Assembly: GCA_000702845.1 (NCBI GenBank) | Contig: JNKK01000001.1 | Coordinates: forward strand, 1-64,000 | DNA: 64,000 nucleotides | Source of the DNA: Lachnospiraceae bacterium FE2018 | Lineage (GTDB): Bacteria > Bacillota > Clostridia > Lachnospirales > Lachnospiraceae | Reading direction: 5' to 3' | Shown here: piece after piece, positions 17,092-25,376 of the stretch | How positions within the stretch are numbered: the first letter of the stretch is position 1 | How the letters are laid out: the number at the start of each line of letters is the position of its first letter | Position numbers and translations under genes: made by a program | The notes under the pieces: generated by a model | What the model saw: the letters and a program-made list of their open reading frames with translations, nothing else | Told to the model about the DNA's origin: nothing | The model's database searches: none

Positions 17092-20000
17092 TTATTGATT
17101 TTCTGATTTTTCGCGGCTGTTGACATCAAACACGCGTGCAAGGCTGTTAAACAGTCTGTCAGGATCAATCGGCTTGCAGATGCAGTCATTCATTCCATCT
17201 TCCAGACACCGCTCCTGCAGGTTTTCCGAGATATCCGCTGTCAGTGCAATAATCGGAATGGTTGCAGCATCTTCCTGATCCAGCTGCCGGATTTCCCTCG
17301 CTGCCTGCGATCCGTCCATGACCGGCATCATGAGATCCATCAGAATTGCCTGATAATAGTATGGACCGTGGGTCTGAAACAGCTGCACAACTTCCTGGCC
17401 ATCGCGTGCCAGCTGCGCGTGCATGCCTTTCGTGCTGAGTATTTTTATGATAACTTCCGCTATGATATGATTATCTTCTGCCAGCAGAATATTCTTTCCG
17501 TACAGTACGCGGTCTTCATAGGTCAGTGACCGGTTGGATCCCAGAGCAATCTGTTCTTCGTTTGCCAGCGCGTACGACATCTTTACGGTAAATTCAGTCC
17601 CCATGCCGGTACTGCTCCTGCAGCTGATGGTTCCGCCCAGCAGATCGACCAGATTTTTGCAGATGTACAGACCGAGGCCGGTTCCGTCCTGATATTCGCC
17701 GCTGACAGCATCCTGTTCGAACGGGAGGAACATTTTCTTCTGAAAGCTCTCACGGATGCCGATGCCATTATCCCGGATGATATATGTATGATCCACGTGG
17801 TTTTTGTGATACTGTACGCAGACCTGAAGTGTTATCTTTCCGCCTGCCGGTGTGAATTTTACGCTGTTCGTCAGAAGATTGACCAGAATGCGCTCCACGT
17901 GTTTGATATCCATCATGACATAGCGGCCCTGACAGCCGTCTACAAGCATTTCAAAGTCAAGACCGGCGCTGCGCGCCTGTTCACCGATGATGGCAGATAC
18001 GGAATTAAGTACGACGTCTTCTTTTTCCGCAGCACTGACGGTTACGATCTTTCCGGCATCGATCCTGCTCGTTTCCAGAATTTCCTCCACCAGATCCAGC
18101 AGATAATTGCTGGAAGTCTGGATTTTCTCCAGATTGTCGCGCACAGAATCCGGCAGATCTTTCTCCTGCAGTGAGAGTTGTGTCAGGCCGAAAATAGCTG
18201 TCATCGGCGTCCGCATGTCGTGTGACATATGGGACAGGAATGTTTCCTTTTCCTGGCCGGATTTGACAGCCTGCCGCAGCGCGCGTGCCATTTCCTCGAT
18301 CTGTACCTGATCGTCCACCTGCTTTGTCGTATCAACGAAGGTCAGAATCAGGCCGCGCAGCTGTCTTCCGGAACTGTCGGTCGGGATGGAGTCGTCCAGA
18401 TTCGTTTTGTCAATTGCGCGGTAAGGTGAGATACGAATCAGGTATGTTTTGCCCGTGACAGAAGCACAGAGCTGTTCGATCGGTTCCATGGCAATCAGTA
18501 CCTGCCGGCACTGCTGGATCAGGTCAATGGTGGCAAAATTGTAAGAGATATAGCGCAGGGAACGTCCGACGTCCTGATCCACTACATTAAACTCTGTGGA
18601 AATATACTCTGTAAATTTCCGGATATTGAGATCCCGGTCTACCATCAGAATACCGACCAGCGTCGTTGACAGGAAATTGGTCATATCGTCATTCAGGCCC
18701 GCAAGCTCTGTGACCTTGGACTGGTATTCGGAGTTAACGGTATACAACTCTTCGTTGACAGACTGCAGTTCTTCATTGGAGGACTGCAGTTCTTCGTTTG
18801 CCGTCAGAAGTTCCTCATTTGCCGCCTGCAGTTCTGCGTTGACGGATTCCAGTTCTGTAACGGTCTGGCGCAGACTGTCCTTTGTCATGCGGAGTTCCTG
18901 TTCCAGATTTGCGATCCGCTGCGCAGCGGCTGTCTCAATTTTATACTGCTTCATGTCGCCGTCGAGCTTTCGTTTGCCGCGAACGAATGAGATTGCCGTG
19001 TGGTTGGCCGGCTGGCCGTGCCGGTCAAAGATCGGCTGCGCAACGATGGAGATGTATTCCGGGTGTTCATCCAGCTGTACCGGCACTTCATCATAAATGA
19101 CACGTTCGTTGCGCGTCCGGGAATCCCGCAGCGCAGTGGATACGGCGATCTTCAGATCATTGCGGATCAGCATGAAGATATCAAATGTCGCCGCACCGAC
19201 CGGAATGGACAGGAACTGGCTGCAGTCTCCGTAGGTGCGAGTCATTTCATTTTTTTCATTGACCAGAACGCTGGCAGGAAGCAGTGTCTCAAGAACTGAG
19301 GTTTCCAGGTCGTTGTCATTGTACTGCACATCAACATCCAGCTCAAAATGCGGCGATACCATCGGTTCAAGGTTGCTCTCGACATTCTGCATCGAATAGC
19401 TGACCCGGTCATGCTGCGGCGCCTTTCCGGAGAGGTTGTGAATGAATATTTTTTCATTTGCACTGTGTACCCGGAAGACATCATCATAGTCTATGACAGA
19501 TTCCGAGCGTCCCAGGAACAGATAGCCGCGGTCATTCAGTGCGGAGTGGAAGATGGCGAACAGATTCCGCTGCAGGATGGTCTGGAAATAAATCAGCACG
19601 TTGCGGCAGCTGATCAGATCCAGCTTGCCGAACGGCGGATCCTGAAAGACATTGTGCTGTGCGAAAATGATCATCTTGCGGATGTCGTGCCGGATTACAT
19701 ATTTATTTCCCTTCCGCGTAAAGAAGCGGGAAAGTCTTGCTACGGAGACGTCATCAATAATGTTATCCCCGTAAACGCCGCGGACAGCGGTCGAGATGGA
19801 TTCATTGTCCAGATCAGTTGCAAAAATCTTGACATCCCTGCGGATGCCAAGTTCTTCCATGGCTTCTTCGAACAGAATTGCAATGGAATATGCCTCTTCA
19901 CCGGTGGAACAGCCTGCTACCCAGACGCGGATCTGCTTTTCTTTCGGCGCGTCCTTGATCAGCTGTTTGATGGCGGTTTCTTTGAGAACATCAAAGTATT

Positions 20001-20853
20001 CCGCATCGCGGAAAAAGCTGGTCACACCGATCAGGACTTCCTTGGCGAGCAGCTTGGCTTCTTCCGGATTGTTGGTCAGATATGCAACATATTCCTGCAG
20101 ATTCCGGTTGTGCGTGACAACCAGACGGCGTTCCACGCGCCGCAGGATCGTCGTCTGCTTGTAGTACGCATAATTGATGTTTGTAATACTTTTCAGCAGA
20201 GAAAAAACCTGCGACATCAGATCCTGATCGGTCAGCATAAACCGCGCGCTTGCGTCGATCATGGACTTTGCGATATGTGCCATTTCTCTTGCAATCGAGT
20301 CGGGCTTTTGAATCAGATCAGCGAATCCTGTAGAAATTGCGTTGCGCGGCATACCGTCAAATTTGGCAGATTCCGGACTCTGTACGATGATCATTCCGTT
20401 GTGTTCTTTGATTGAGCGGATGCCGTTTGTTCCGTCTGAACCGGTGCCGGACAGAATAACAGCGACGGAGCGATTTTCGTAGGCCTCTGCCAGAGAGCGG
20501 AAGAAAACGTCGATCGGGTGGTTCATTCTGTCGGGCTCGTACTCACGAAGCCGCAGAATATCTGAGACGATTTCAACATTATAGCGCGGCGGAATCATGT
20601 AGATGTGATTGCGCTCAATACGCATTCCGTCTTTGATTTCGCAGATCGGCATGGCGCTGTATTTTCCGAGAATATCAACCAGCAGACTCTTGTGGTCCGG
20701 GGACAGATGCTGGACGATGACGAAAGCCATTCCTGTGCTTGAAGGCAAAAATGTCAGAAATTGCTGCAGCGCTTCCAGACCGCCGGCGGAAGCGCCGATG
20801 CCGACAACACAGACCGGATGAAGATTCAATGGTTTTTCGGGCGCAGGACTCAT
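17092..20853 (-). CDS. Giant CheB-CheR-PAS-histidine kinase-receiver hybrid
   Basis: The 1253-aa soluble protein is a chain of signalling domains. A CheB-type methylesterase (about 12-195; VVGIGASAGGLEALQQFL, GTGSDGTNGIRSI) comes first, then a CheR-type methyltransferase (about 205-480; VTSFFRDAEYFDVL, WVAGCSTGEEAYSIA). A leucine/glutamate coiled coil with repeated NEELQ units (about 648-714) and a PAS-like region follow. The end is a HisKA domain with His878 in MSHDMRTP, a HATPase with DNGIGI and GTGLGLYICK, and a receiver with phospho-acceptor Asp1173 (LMDLMMPVMDG). CheB lacks its own receiver. No chemoreceptor, CheA or CheW is nearby, so the methylation domains may work on a non-chemotaxis target or as sensors. 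Hpt follows downstream. Confidence 0.93.
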   Translation of the reverse strand: MSPAPEKPLNLHPVCVVGIGASAGGLEALQQFLTFLPSSTGMAFVIVQHLSPDHKSLLVDILGKYSAMPICEIKDGMRIERNHIYMIPPRYNVEIVSDILRLREYEPDRMNHPIDVFFRSLAEAYENRSVAVILSGTGSDGTNGIRSIKEHNGMIIVQSPESAKFDGMPRNAISTGFADLIQKPDSIAREMAHIAKSMIDASARFMLTDQDLMSQVFSLLKSITNINYAYYKQTTILRRVERRLVVTHNRNLQEYVAYLTNNPEEAKLLAKEVLIGVTSFFRDAEYFDVLKETAIKQLIKDAPKEKQIRVWVAGCSTGEEAYSIAILFEEAMEELGIRRDVKIFATDLDNESISTAVRGVYGDNIIDDVSVARLSRFFTRKGNKYVIRHDIRKMIIFAQHNVFQDPPFGKLDLISCRNVLIYFQTILQRNLFAIFHSALNDRGYLFLGRSESVIDYDDVFRVHSANEKIFIHNLSGKAPQHDRVSYSMQNVESNLEPMVSPHFELDVDVQYNDNDLETSVLETLLPASVLVNEKNEMTRTYGDCSQFLSIPVGAATFDIFMLIRNDLKIAVSTALRDSRTRNERVIYDEVPVQLDEHPEYISIVAQPIFDRHGQPANHTAISFVRGKRKLDGDMKQYKIETAAAQRIANLEQELRMTKDSLRQTVTELESVNAELQAANEELLTANEELQSSNEELQSVNEELYTVNSEYQSKVTELAGLNDDMTNFLSTTLVGILMVDRDLNIRKFTEYISTEFNVVDQDVGRSLRYISYNFATIDLIQQCRQVLIAMEPIEQLCASVTGKTYLIRISPYRAIDKTNLDDSIPTDSSGRQLRGLILTFVDTTKQVDDQVQIEEMARALRQAVKSGQEKETFLSHMSHDMRTPMTAIFGLTQLSLQEKDLPDSVRDNLEKIQTSSNYLLDLVEEILETSRIDAGKIVTVSAAEKEDVVLNSVSAIIGEQARSAGLDFEMLVDGCQGRYVMMDIKHVERILVNLLTNSVKFTPAGGKITLQVCVQYHKNHVDHTYIIRDNGIGIRESFQKKMFLPFEQDAVSGEYQDGTGLGLYICKNLVDLLGGTISCRSSTGMGTEFTVKMSYALANEEQIALGSNRSLTYEDRVLYGKNILLAEDNHIIAEVIIKILSTKGMHAQLARDGQEVVQLFQTHGPYYYQAILMDLMMPVMDGSQAAREIRQLDQEDAATIPIIALTADISENLQERCLEDGMNDCICKPIDPDRLFNSLARVFDVNSREKSENQ

Positions 20854-21230
20854 ATGATACCCTTCTTTCTGTTAGGTAAATCAAATACAAAATGATTCTT
20901 AATTGTACTTTTATTTCGGATATAAAAAGCAATTGTTTGTTTTGTTGCGCTCGCAACGACTATCACACTTTCTATTTTATACAATACCGCAGTAAAGTAA
21001 AGAGAAATTCAATAATTATCAAGCAATTTGCGCAGGGCTGCACCGCAAGAGAACAAGAAGTTACTAAATAAATTTACTAAATATTTGTGGGTGCATTTTT
21101 GACGGCAGTATGATATATTTAATTTCGGGCGGATTGGCGATGCGCCGTCATCACATGATCCTGGCTGGAAACACCTGCAGTATGTAGTATACGGACGGCA
21201 TCAGCCTTTAAATAAAAGAACAGGTGAAGA
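20854..21230. promoter_or_regulatory. Divergent intergenic region between the two kinase genes
   Basis: This 377-bp AT-rich gap separates the leftward CheB-CheR hybrid from the rightward kinase-receiver gene, so both promoters must lie here. I see no gene and no long repeat. GAAGGG just upstream of the ATG of the leftward gene and AACAGGTGAAG before 21231 are the likely ribosome-binding sites. Confidence 0.5.
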
Positions 21231-22835
21231 ATGGAAAACATACTGACAAAATTAAATGAATCGCAGAAAGCACGTCTGTTTGACAAAATTTTTACGTCGG
21301 AATATGAGGGGCTGATTCGTATTGATGTCAAGTCAGGACAGGCAGAAACACTCTATACTGTAGATCCGGTGCTGAAAAAAACAGAAGGTACGCAGTACCC
21401 ATATGAGGAAACGATTGAGCACTATCTGATGGAATATTCTGTTGATACGGATCCGGAGGGTATTCTGCGTGCCTGCAGGATCCCGGTCGTTCTGAAAGAA
21501 CTGGAAGAAGCGCAGACATTTACAATGTATTATACCGTGCGCGATTCAGAAGGAACGCTGAAGAGTAAAAAGGTAGTCTTTTTCCAGATCAATGATGAGA
21601 TCATTGTCATGGCAATACAGGACTTTTCCACTGCATACCGGAGCGTCAGCCATAAGATGGATATGCTCACAAATGAACTGTCCCGCGCCAGGGAGACCAT
21701 TTCTGACAAGGATTCGTTTCTGTCAATGATGGATCAGCATTTGCGGACACCGTTGTACACAATCATGGGGCTTACGCGTATTGCGGAGGAACAGACGACA
21801 AAACAGCATTCTATAGATGACTATCTGCATAAGATTTCCATGTCAGGTTCATACATGCAGGAGACGATCGACGATATGCTGATTCTGCGCCAGATTGCAC
21901 GCAACGAAATGATCCAGAATCCGACGGTTGTAGATCTGGATGATTTCTTTGCAAACATAGAGCGTCTGATTCGTCCGGCAATCTATTCCAAAGGCATGCT
22001 GTTCGAACGGGATACGTGGAATGTTTCCGGTTTGCGGATTGTGGCAGATGTGCATTATCTGCAGCAGATTGTTTTAAAAATGCTCCGCAGTACAGCTGAA
22101 TATGCGGTTCGCGGCAGCAGAATCCGTCTGCAGTCACGTGTACTCCATCAAAATGAAGCTGATAAGACAGTGCGGCTGGAACTTTCGGTGGAATGCCGCG
22201 GCATCGTGATCGACAAAGAACGGCTGAGCATTCTGTTTAAGCCTTATGATTATCTGGAGCAGCGGGTAGACAGCAATATGGGAGATCTTGATATTGCACT
22301 GGTAATTCTGCGCAGCTGTCTGCTGGCGATGGGTTCAGACCAGATTATTACGGAGTCCGACGAGAGCAAGGGAACCCGGATCAGCGTATCGCTGAATGTT
22401 CCTGTGGGCGAAGGAATCCTGGAACCGATCGTATCGCTGCAGACACCGGATTTCACCGGAAAACAGATTCTTCTGGTGGATGACAACAAGATCAGCCGCG
22501 ATGTCAGTGAAAAACTGCTGACCAACACGGGCGCGACCGTTGTGAAAGCCGAAAACGGGCAGCAGGCGCTGGACCAGTATATCGCAGCCGGCGGCGCCTT
22601 CGACCTGATTCTGATGGATGTCCTGATGCCGGTTATGGACGGGCTCACCACCGCCAGACGCATCCGCAGTCTTGAGCACATACCGGGCGCGGGAACGATA
22701 CCGATCATTGCGCTGACGGTAAATGCATTCCAGAGACATTTTGAAGAAAGTCTGCAGGCCGGAATGAACGCGCATCTGGTTAAGCCGATTGATCCGGCTT
22801 CTCTGTATCAGGTGCTGAACAAATATTTGAAGTAA
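21231..22835 (+). CDS. Kinase-receiver hybrid with degenerate ATPase domain
   Basis: The 534-aa protein has an N-terminal PAS-like region (1-130), a HisKA helix with His170 in MDQHLRTPLYTI, an ATPase-like segment and a C-terminal receiver with Asp463 (LILMDVLMPVMDG). The ATPase is abnormal. The N-box position reads LKMLRSTAEYA without the key Asn, the DxGxG box is replaced by ECRGIVID, and the usual GTGLGL is DLDIALVIL. It therefore probably cannot phosphorylate itself and may act as a pseudokinase or be phosphorylated by another kinase such as the divergent neighbour. The receiver looks intact. Confidence 0.88.
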   Translation: MENILTKLNESQKARLFDKIFTSEYEGLIRIDVKSGQAETLYTVDPVLKKTEGTQYPYEETIEHYLMEYSVDTDPEGILRACRIPVVLKELEEAQTFTMYYTVRDSEGTLKSKKVVFFQINDEIIVMAIQDFSTAYRSVSHKMDMLTNELSRARETISDKDSFLSMMDQHLRTPLYTIMGLTRIAEEQTTKQHSIDDYLHKISMSGSYMQETIDDMLILRQIARNEMIQNPTVVDLDDFFANIERLIRPAIYSKGMLFERDTWNVSGLRIVADVHYLQQIVLKMLRSTAEYAVRGSRIRLQSRVLHQNEADKTVRLELSVECRGIVIDKERLSILFKPYDYLEQRVDSNMGDLDIALVILRSCLLAMGSDQIITESDESKGTRISVSLNVPVGEGILEPIVSLQTPDFTGKQILLVDDNKISRDVSEKLLTNTGATVVKAENGQQALDQYIAAGGAFDLILMDVLMPVMDGLTTARRIRSLEHIPGAGTIPIIALTVNAFQRHFEESLQAGMNAHLVKPIDPASLYQVLNKYLK

Positions 22836-22885
22836 CACAAGCGGCTTGCAATGCGTAAGTAAATATAGTAATATGAGTTTTGCCG

Positions 22886-22912
22886 AAATGGCGCTGTCTG
22901 ACAGCGCCATTT
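22886..22912 (+). terminator. Hairpin after the kinase-receiver gene
   Basis: AAATGGCGCTG (22886-22896) and CAGCGCCATTT (22902-22912) form an 11-bp stem with a 5-nt loop, followed by GGTTATC. It lies 51 bp after the stop and just before the first tRNA-Arg fragment. Confidence 0.65.
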
Positions 22913-22927
22913 GGTTATCACATATGT

Positions 22928-22966
22928 GTTTCTGTAGCTCAGCAGGATAGAGCGTCCGCCTCCTAA
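22928..22966 (+). pseudogene. tRNA-Arg(CCT) 5' half, fragment 1
   Basis: These 39 nt are identical to the first 39 nt of the intact tRNA at 23619, from GTTTCTG to CCTCCTAA in the anticodon loop. The sequence then departs completely (AAGCGATTCGAAC), so the 3' half is missing. Confidence 0.9.
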
Positions 22967-23066
22967 AAGCGATTCGAACTCTTATGGCAGGAGGACTTAA
23001 AAAACGAGGTGTTCTGTCGGTCTGAGACCGTCTGAGGCAGAATCGCGGAACGGAGCCGTGCCGACG

Positions 23067-23221
23067 TTCTAAAAAAGGCGAATGGTGCAATTTGCACGGA
23101 GATCTGAGACCGGGCCCGATTTCATTAGAGAAAAGGGCCGAAATATTAGATAGAATTACAGGAAAGGAACCCGGACCTGAAAGGCGAAAAACCTTGAAAA
23201 TACGGGAAAAATCACATACAT
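23067..23221 (+). repeat. 155-nt segment preceding a tRNA-Arg copy, unit 1
   Basis: The segment begins TTCTAAAAAAGGCG and runs to the base before tRNA fragment 2. It is similar along its length to 23464-23618, sharing CATTAGAGAAAAGGG-like, GGAACCCGGACCTGA-like and GCGAAAAACCTTGAAAATAC blocks. In both units the distance from the TTCTAAAAAAG motif to the first tRNA base is exactly 155 nt. There is no reading frame of note. Confidence 0.85.
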
Positions 23222-23260
23222 GTCCGCGTAGCTCAGCTGGATAGAGCGACCGCCTCCTAA
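23222..23260 (+). pseudogene. tRNA-Arg(CCT) 5' half, fragment 2
   Basis: GTCCGCGTAGCTCAGCTGG is the start of a second, clearly different tRNA-Arg 5' half that also stops matching at CCTCCTAA (followed by GGCTGATCTC). Its acceptor arm (GTCCGCG) is not that of the intact gene, so it came from a different tRNA version, such as one carried by an integrating element. Confidence 0.85.
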
Positions 23261-23336
23261 GGCTGATCTCTAACGCAGAACTCGGAAATTTTGGCGGCAG
23301 GTCTTCGTGCTCTGCTGTCGCAAAAAAACTAAATAC

Positions 23337-23375
23337 GTCTCCGTACCTCAGTTGGATAGAGGGTCCGCCTCCTAA
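23337..23375 (+). pseudogene. tRNA-Arg(CCT) 5' half, fragment 3
   Basis: GTCTCCGTACCTCAGTTGG to CCTCCTAA is a third, more degenerate 39-nt half (GTACCTCAG instead of GTAGCTCAG). After CCTCCTAA the sequence reads ACGCATGTTC and does not complete the tRNA. Confidence 0.8.
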
Positions 23376-23463
23376 ACGCATGTTCAACATGGATCGGGGG
23401 TCTGGTTTAAAAGCGAAGGAAGCCATCCCAGAGGGTTTAACAGACAGGGACAAAAAGTTATCG

Positions 23464-23618
23464 TTCTAAAAAAGACGTACAGTGTTTTTTACACACGAAT
23501 CTGAAATCAGACTCGATTTCGTTAGAGAAAAGGGTCGAAATTTTAGATGGATTTACAAGAAAGGTACCCGGACCTGAGAGGCGAAAAACCTTGAAAATAC
23601 GGGAAAAAATCAATACAT
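23464..23618 (+). repeat. 155-nt segment preceding the intact tRNA-Arg, unit 2
   Basis: It begins TTCTAAAAAAGACG and ends at the base before the intact tRNA. It is the counterpart of 23067-23221. A third TTCTAAAAAAG motif at 23851 starts a hairpin downstream. The conservation, with exact spacing to the tRNA, suggests the arm region of an attachment site carried by successive elements. Confidence 0.85.
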
Positions 23619-23692
23619 GTTTCTGTAGCTCAGCAGGATAGAGCGTCCGCCTCCTAAGCGGAAGGCCGTGGGTTCGAATCCCGCCAGAAACG
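23619..23692 (+). tRNA. tRNA-Arg (anticodon CCT)
   Basis: The 74-nt gene folds fully. The acceptor arm GTTTCTG pairs with CAGAAAC (23685-23691) and the discriminator is G. The anticodon stem TCCGC/GCGGA encloses the loop CTCCTAA with anticodon CCT, and the T arm contains GGTTCGAATCC. CCA is not encoded. It reads AGG codons. The anticodon loop CCTCCTAA is where the three upstream fragments break, so it is the likely integration site. Confidence 0.95.
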
Positions 23693-23851
23693 GCCGTGCC
23701 GCCGGTGACCATGCCATCAAAAAGCAGGATCCGGCGGCATATTTTATTTCCGGAGATGTCTCTCTAATGACGTTAGACGACCTCTAATGATTTCAGCGAA
23801 CCTCTAAAACAGAATACAATCAGTGAAAAAAAGAGCTCCGGAGGAGCCGTT

Positions 23852-23907
23852 TCTAAAAAAGTCGTAAGGTGCGAAAATCATGCTTTTTTACTTGCGTCTT
23901 TTTTAGA
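23852..23907. repeat. 17-bp inverted repeat at island left end
   Basis: The arms TCTAAAAAAGTCGTAAG (23852-23868) and CTTGCGTCTTTTTTAGA (23891-23907) match at 15 of 17 positions when one is inverted. The left arm repeats the TTCTAAAAAAG motif of the 155-nt units. It could be a recombinase or regulator site, or a transcript hairpin. Nearby (23763-23815) are direct repeats of CCTCTAATGA. Confidence 0.6.
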
Positions 23908-23930
23908 TCGTTATAGTTTTTCCATTACAT

Positions 23931-23985
23931 AGCGCAGTATGAATGATCTCATCTCAAAAGATGATTTCCCATACTGCGCTTTTTG
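23931..23985 (+). terminator. Hairpin with T-tract upstream of the DUF5688 gene
   Basis: AGCGCAGTATG (23931-23941) and CATACTGCGCT (23970-23980) form an 11-bp stem over a 28-nt loop and are followed by TTTTTG. It precedes the first island gene by about 40 bp and may be an attenuator of island transcription. Confidence 0.65.
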
Positions 23986-24024
23986 TTTGTCTGAAATATC
24001 TTGTCAAAGTCAAAGGAGGATCAT

Positions 24025-25083
24025 ATGAGAACAGAACCGGTAACTATAAATGAGTTTGCGGAGGCGGTCCGGCAGGATCTGCAGGAACGTCTTTCGGGAA
24101 TGTATCCGCAGCTTCAGGTCAATATTCAGCACGTAGAAAAGCTGCAGGGGGAATCGTATCTGGGGGTTCGGATCGACAGGGGTGACGGCCTGGCGTCTCC
24201 GGTCATCGATCTGGAAGGTGCGTTTCATGAGATGAAGGTGGTAAGACCTTATGAAAAGGTTCTTGCGGATCTGGCGGATACAGCCCGTTCGGTCCTGAAT
24301 GCCATGCCGGAGATCAGCGCGGAAAATCTGCGCCACTATGACCAGGCGAAGAACAGCCTGATCATGCAGGCAATCCCGATCCGCGGAAATGAGGAAAGGC
24401 TGGCGGATATGCCGCACCGGGAGATGGAAGACATGGCCGTCGTGTACCGGGTTATGGTCAGTTCGGACGACCGCGGGGAGATGTCCTATCTCGTAACAAA
24501 CCCGCTTCTGGAGGAATACGGGATCACGCCCGAACAGCTGTATGCAGATGCTGTGCAGAGCATGCGCGAGCAGAATTCGTATTCCATCACGCCGCTGTTC
24601 AACGTACTTGCGGAAATCGACCCGGTCCTGGCAGGCGAACCGATGATGGAGCCGGATAACAGCCTGCTGGTTGCAACCAACGAGCAGAAGATATACGGCG
24701 CCGGTGTGATTGCCATGCCGGAGTTCATGGAGGAAGCTGCGGAAAAGCTGCACGGCGACTATTTCATTCTCCCATCTTCGATCCACGAAGTACTCCTGTT
24801 AAAAGATGACGGCAATACGGATTACCGCGGTCTGGAATTAATGGTGAGAGAGATCAATGCAACGCAGGTTGCCCCGAATGAACGTCTGTCGGATAACGTA
24901 TATCATTACGATGCCGGAGAACGGGTCTTCGAAACTGCAAAGCACTTCGCAGAACGGCAGATGGAAAAAGAGCAGGGCGGACGGGGATCGGTCCTGAAGG
25001 GCCTGGCGGAAAACAGGCAGAAGTCAAAGGAGCAGCAGCCAAGACAAAGATCTGCGCCGGAGAGAGGCGGTGCGGTCTTATGA
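24025..25083 (+). CDS. DUF5688-family ICE protein
   Basis: The 352-aa protein of unknown function begins MRTEPVTINEFAEAVRQDL and contains AVVYRVMVSSDDRGEMSYLVTN and EDGNTDYRGLELMVREIN-like blocks. It matches the style of DUF5688, a family repeatedly seen at the start of clostridial ICEs. ATG 24025 is chosen because AAAGGAGG lies right before it; the frame opens at TTG 24001. The stop overlaps the next start by 4 bp, so translation is coupled. The C-terminal tail is Gln/Arg/Lys-rich. Confidence 0.75.
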   Translation: MRTEPVTINEFAEAVRQDLQERLSGMYPQLQVNIQHVEKLQGESYLGVRIDRGDGLASPVIDLEGAFHEMKVVRPYEKVLADLADTARSVLNAMPEISAENLRHYDQAKNSLIMQAIPIRGNEERLADMPHREMEDMAVVYRVMVSSDDRGEMSYLVTNPLLEEYGITPEQLYADAVQSMREQNSYSITPLFNVLAEIDPVLAGEPMMEPDNSLLVATNEQKIYGAGVIAMPEFMEEAAEKLHGDYFILPSSIHEVLLLKDDGNTDYRGLELMVREINATQVAPNERLSDNVYHYDAGERVFETAKHFAERQMEKEQGGRGSVLKGLAENRQKSKEQQPRQRSAPERGGAVL

Positions 25084-25376
25084 AGAGAAGACGCAGACGG
25101 AAGAAACCTTCTGTCAGGGATGTCAGGGACTGCAAAAACTGTCTGTACTATAACAGGAAATTTAAAATCTGCATGATGGGCCTGAACCACTGCATCCTGA
25201 ACCGGGACGCCGTAACGGAAATGAAGAAACAGGATCTGATCGACAGGCCGGTTTTCTGCTGGAACTGTCCCTACGGAAGAGACCGTCCGTGTGTCAGCTT
25301 CTGTATGCGGAACATTCTGGAGGAGTGGAGAAAGGAGCGTGCAGCGTTGAGAAAGGAGATTCAGGTGTATGCATGA
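25080..25376 (+). CDS. Small cysteine-rich basic protein
   Basis: The 98-aa protein begins with a run of Arg/Lys (MKRRRRRKKPS) and has nine cysteines in pairs (CKNCLYYN, CWNCPYG, CVSFC), likely binding zinc. Its start overlaps the stop of the DUF5688 gene (ATGA), and its end overlaps the RepA start. I do not recognise a named family. A DNA- or RNA-binding role is possible from the basic N-terminus and Cys pairs, but this is inference. Confidence 0.7.
   Translation: MKRRRRRKKPSVRDVRDCKNCLYYNRKFKICMMGLNHCILNRDAVTEMKKQDLIDRPVFCWNCPYGRDRPCVSFCMRNILEEWRKERAALRKEIQVYA

Noticed and set aside
19348-20415. 355-aa plus-strand frame antisense to the CheB-CheR hybrid gene
   Set aside because: The minus strand carries a clear multi-domain protein here; the plus-strand frame is its shadow and shows no family pattern.
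22928-23375. Three additional tRNA-Arg genes
   Set aside because: Each has only the 39-nt 5' half; the anticodon stem is not closed and the T arm and 3' acceptor strand are missing.
23190-23625. TTGAAA-17-TACATG promoter before tRNA-Arg
   Set aside because: The spacing is right, but the would-be -10 overlaps the first base of the tRNA, which leaves no room for a transcription start.
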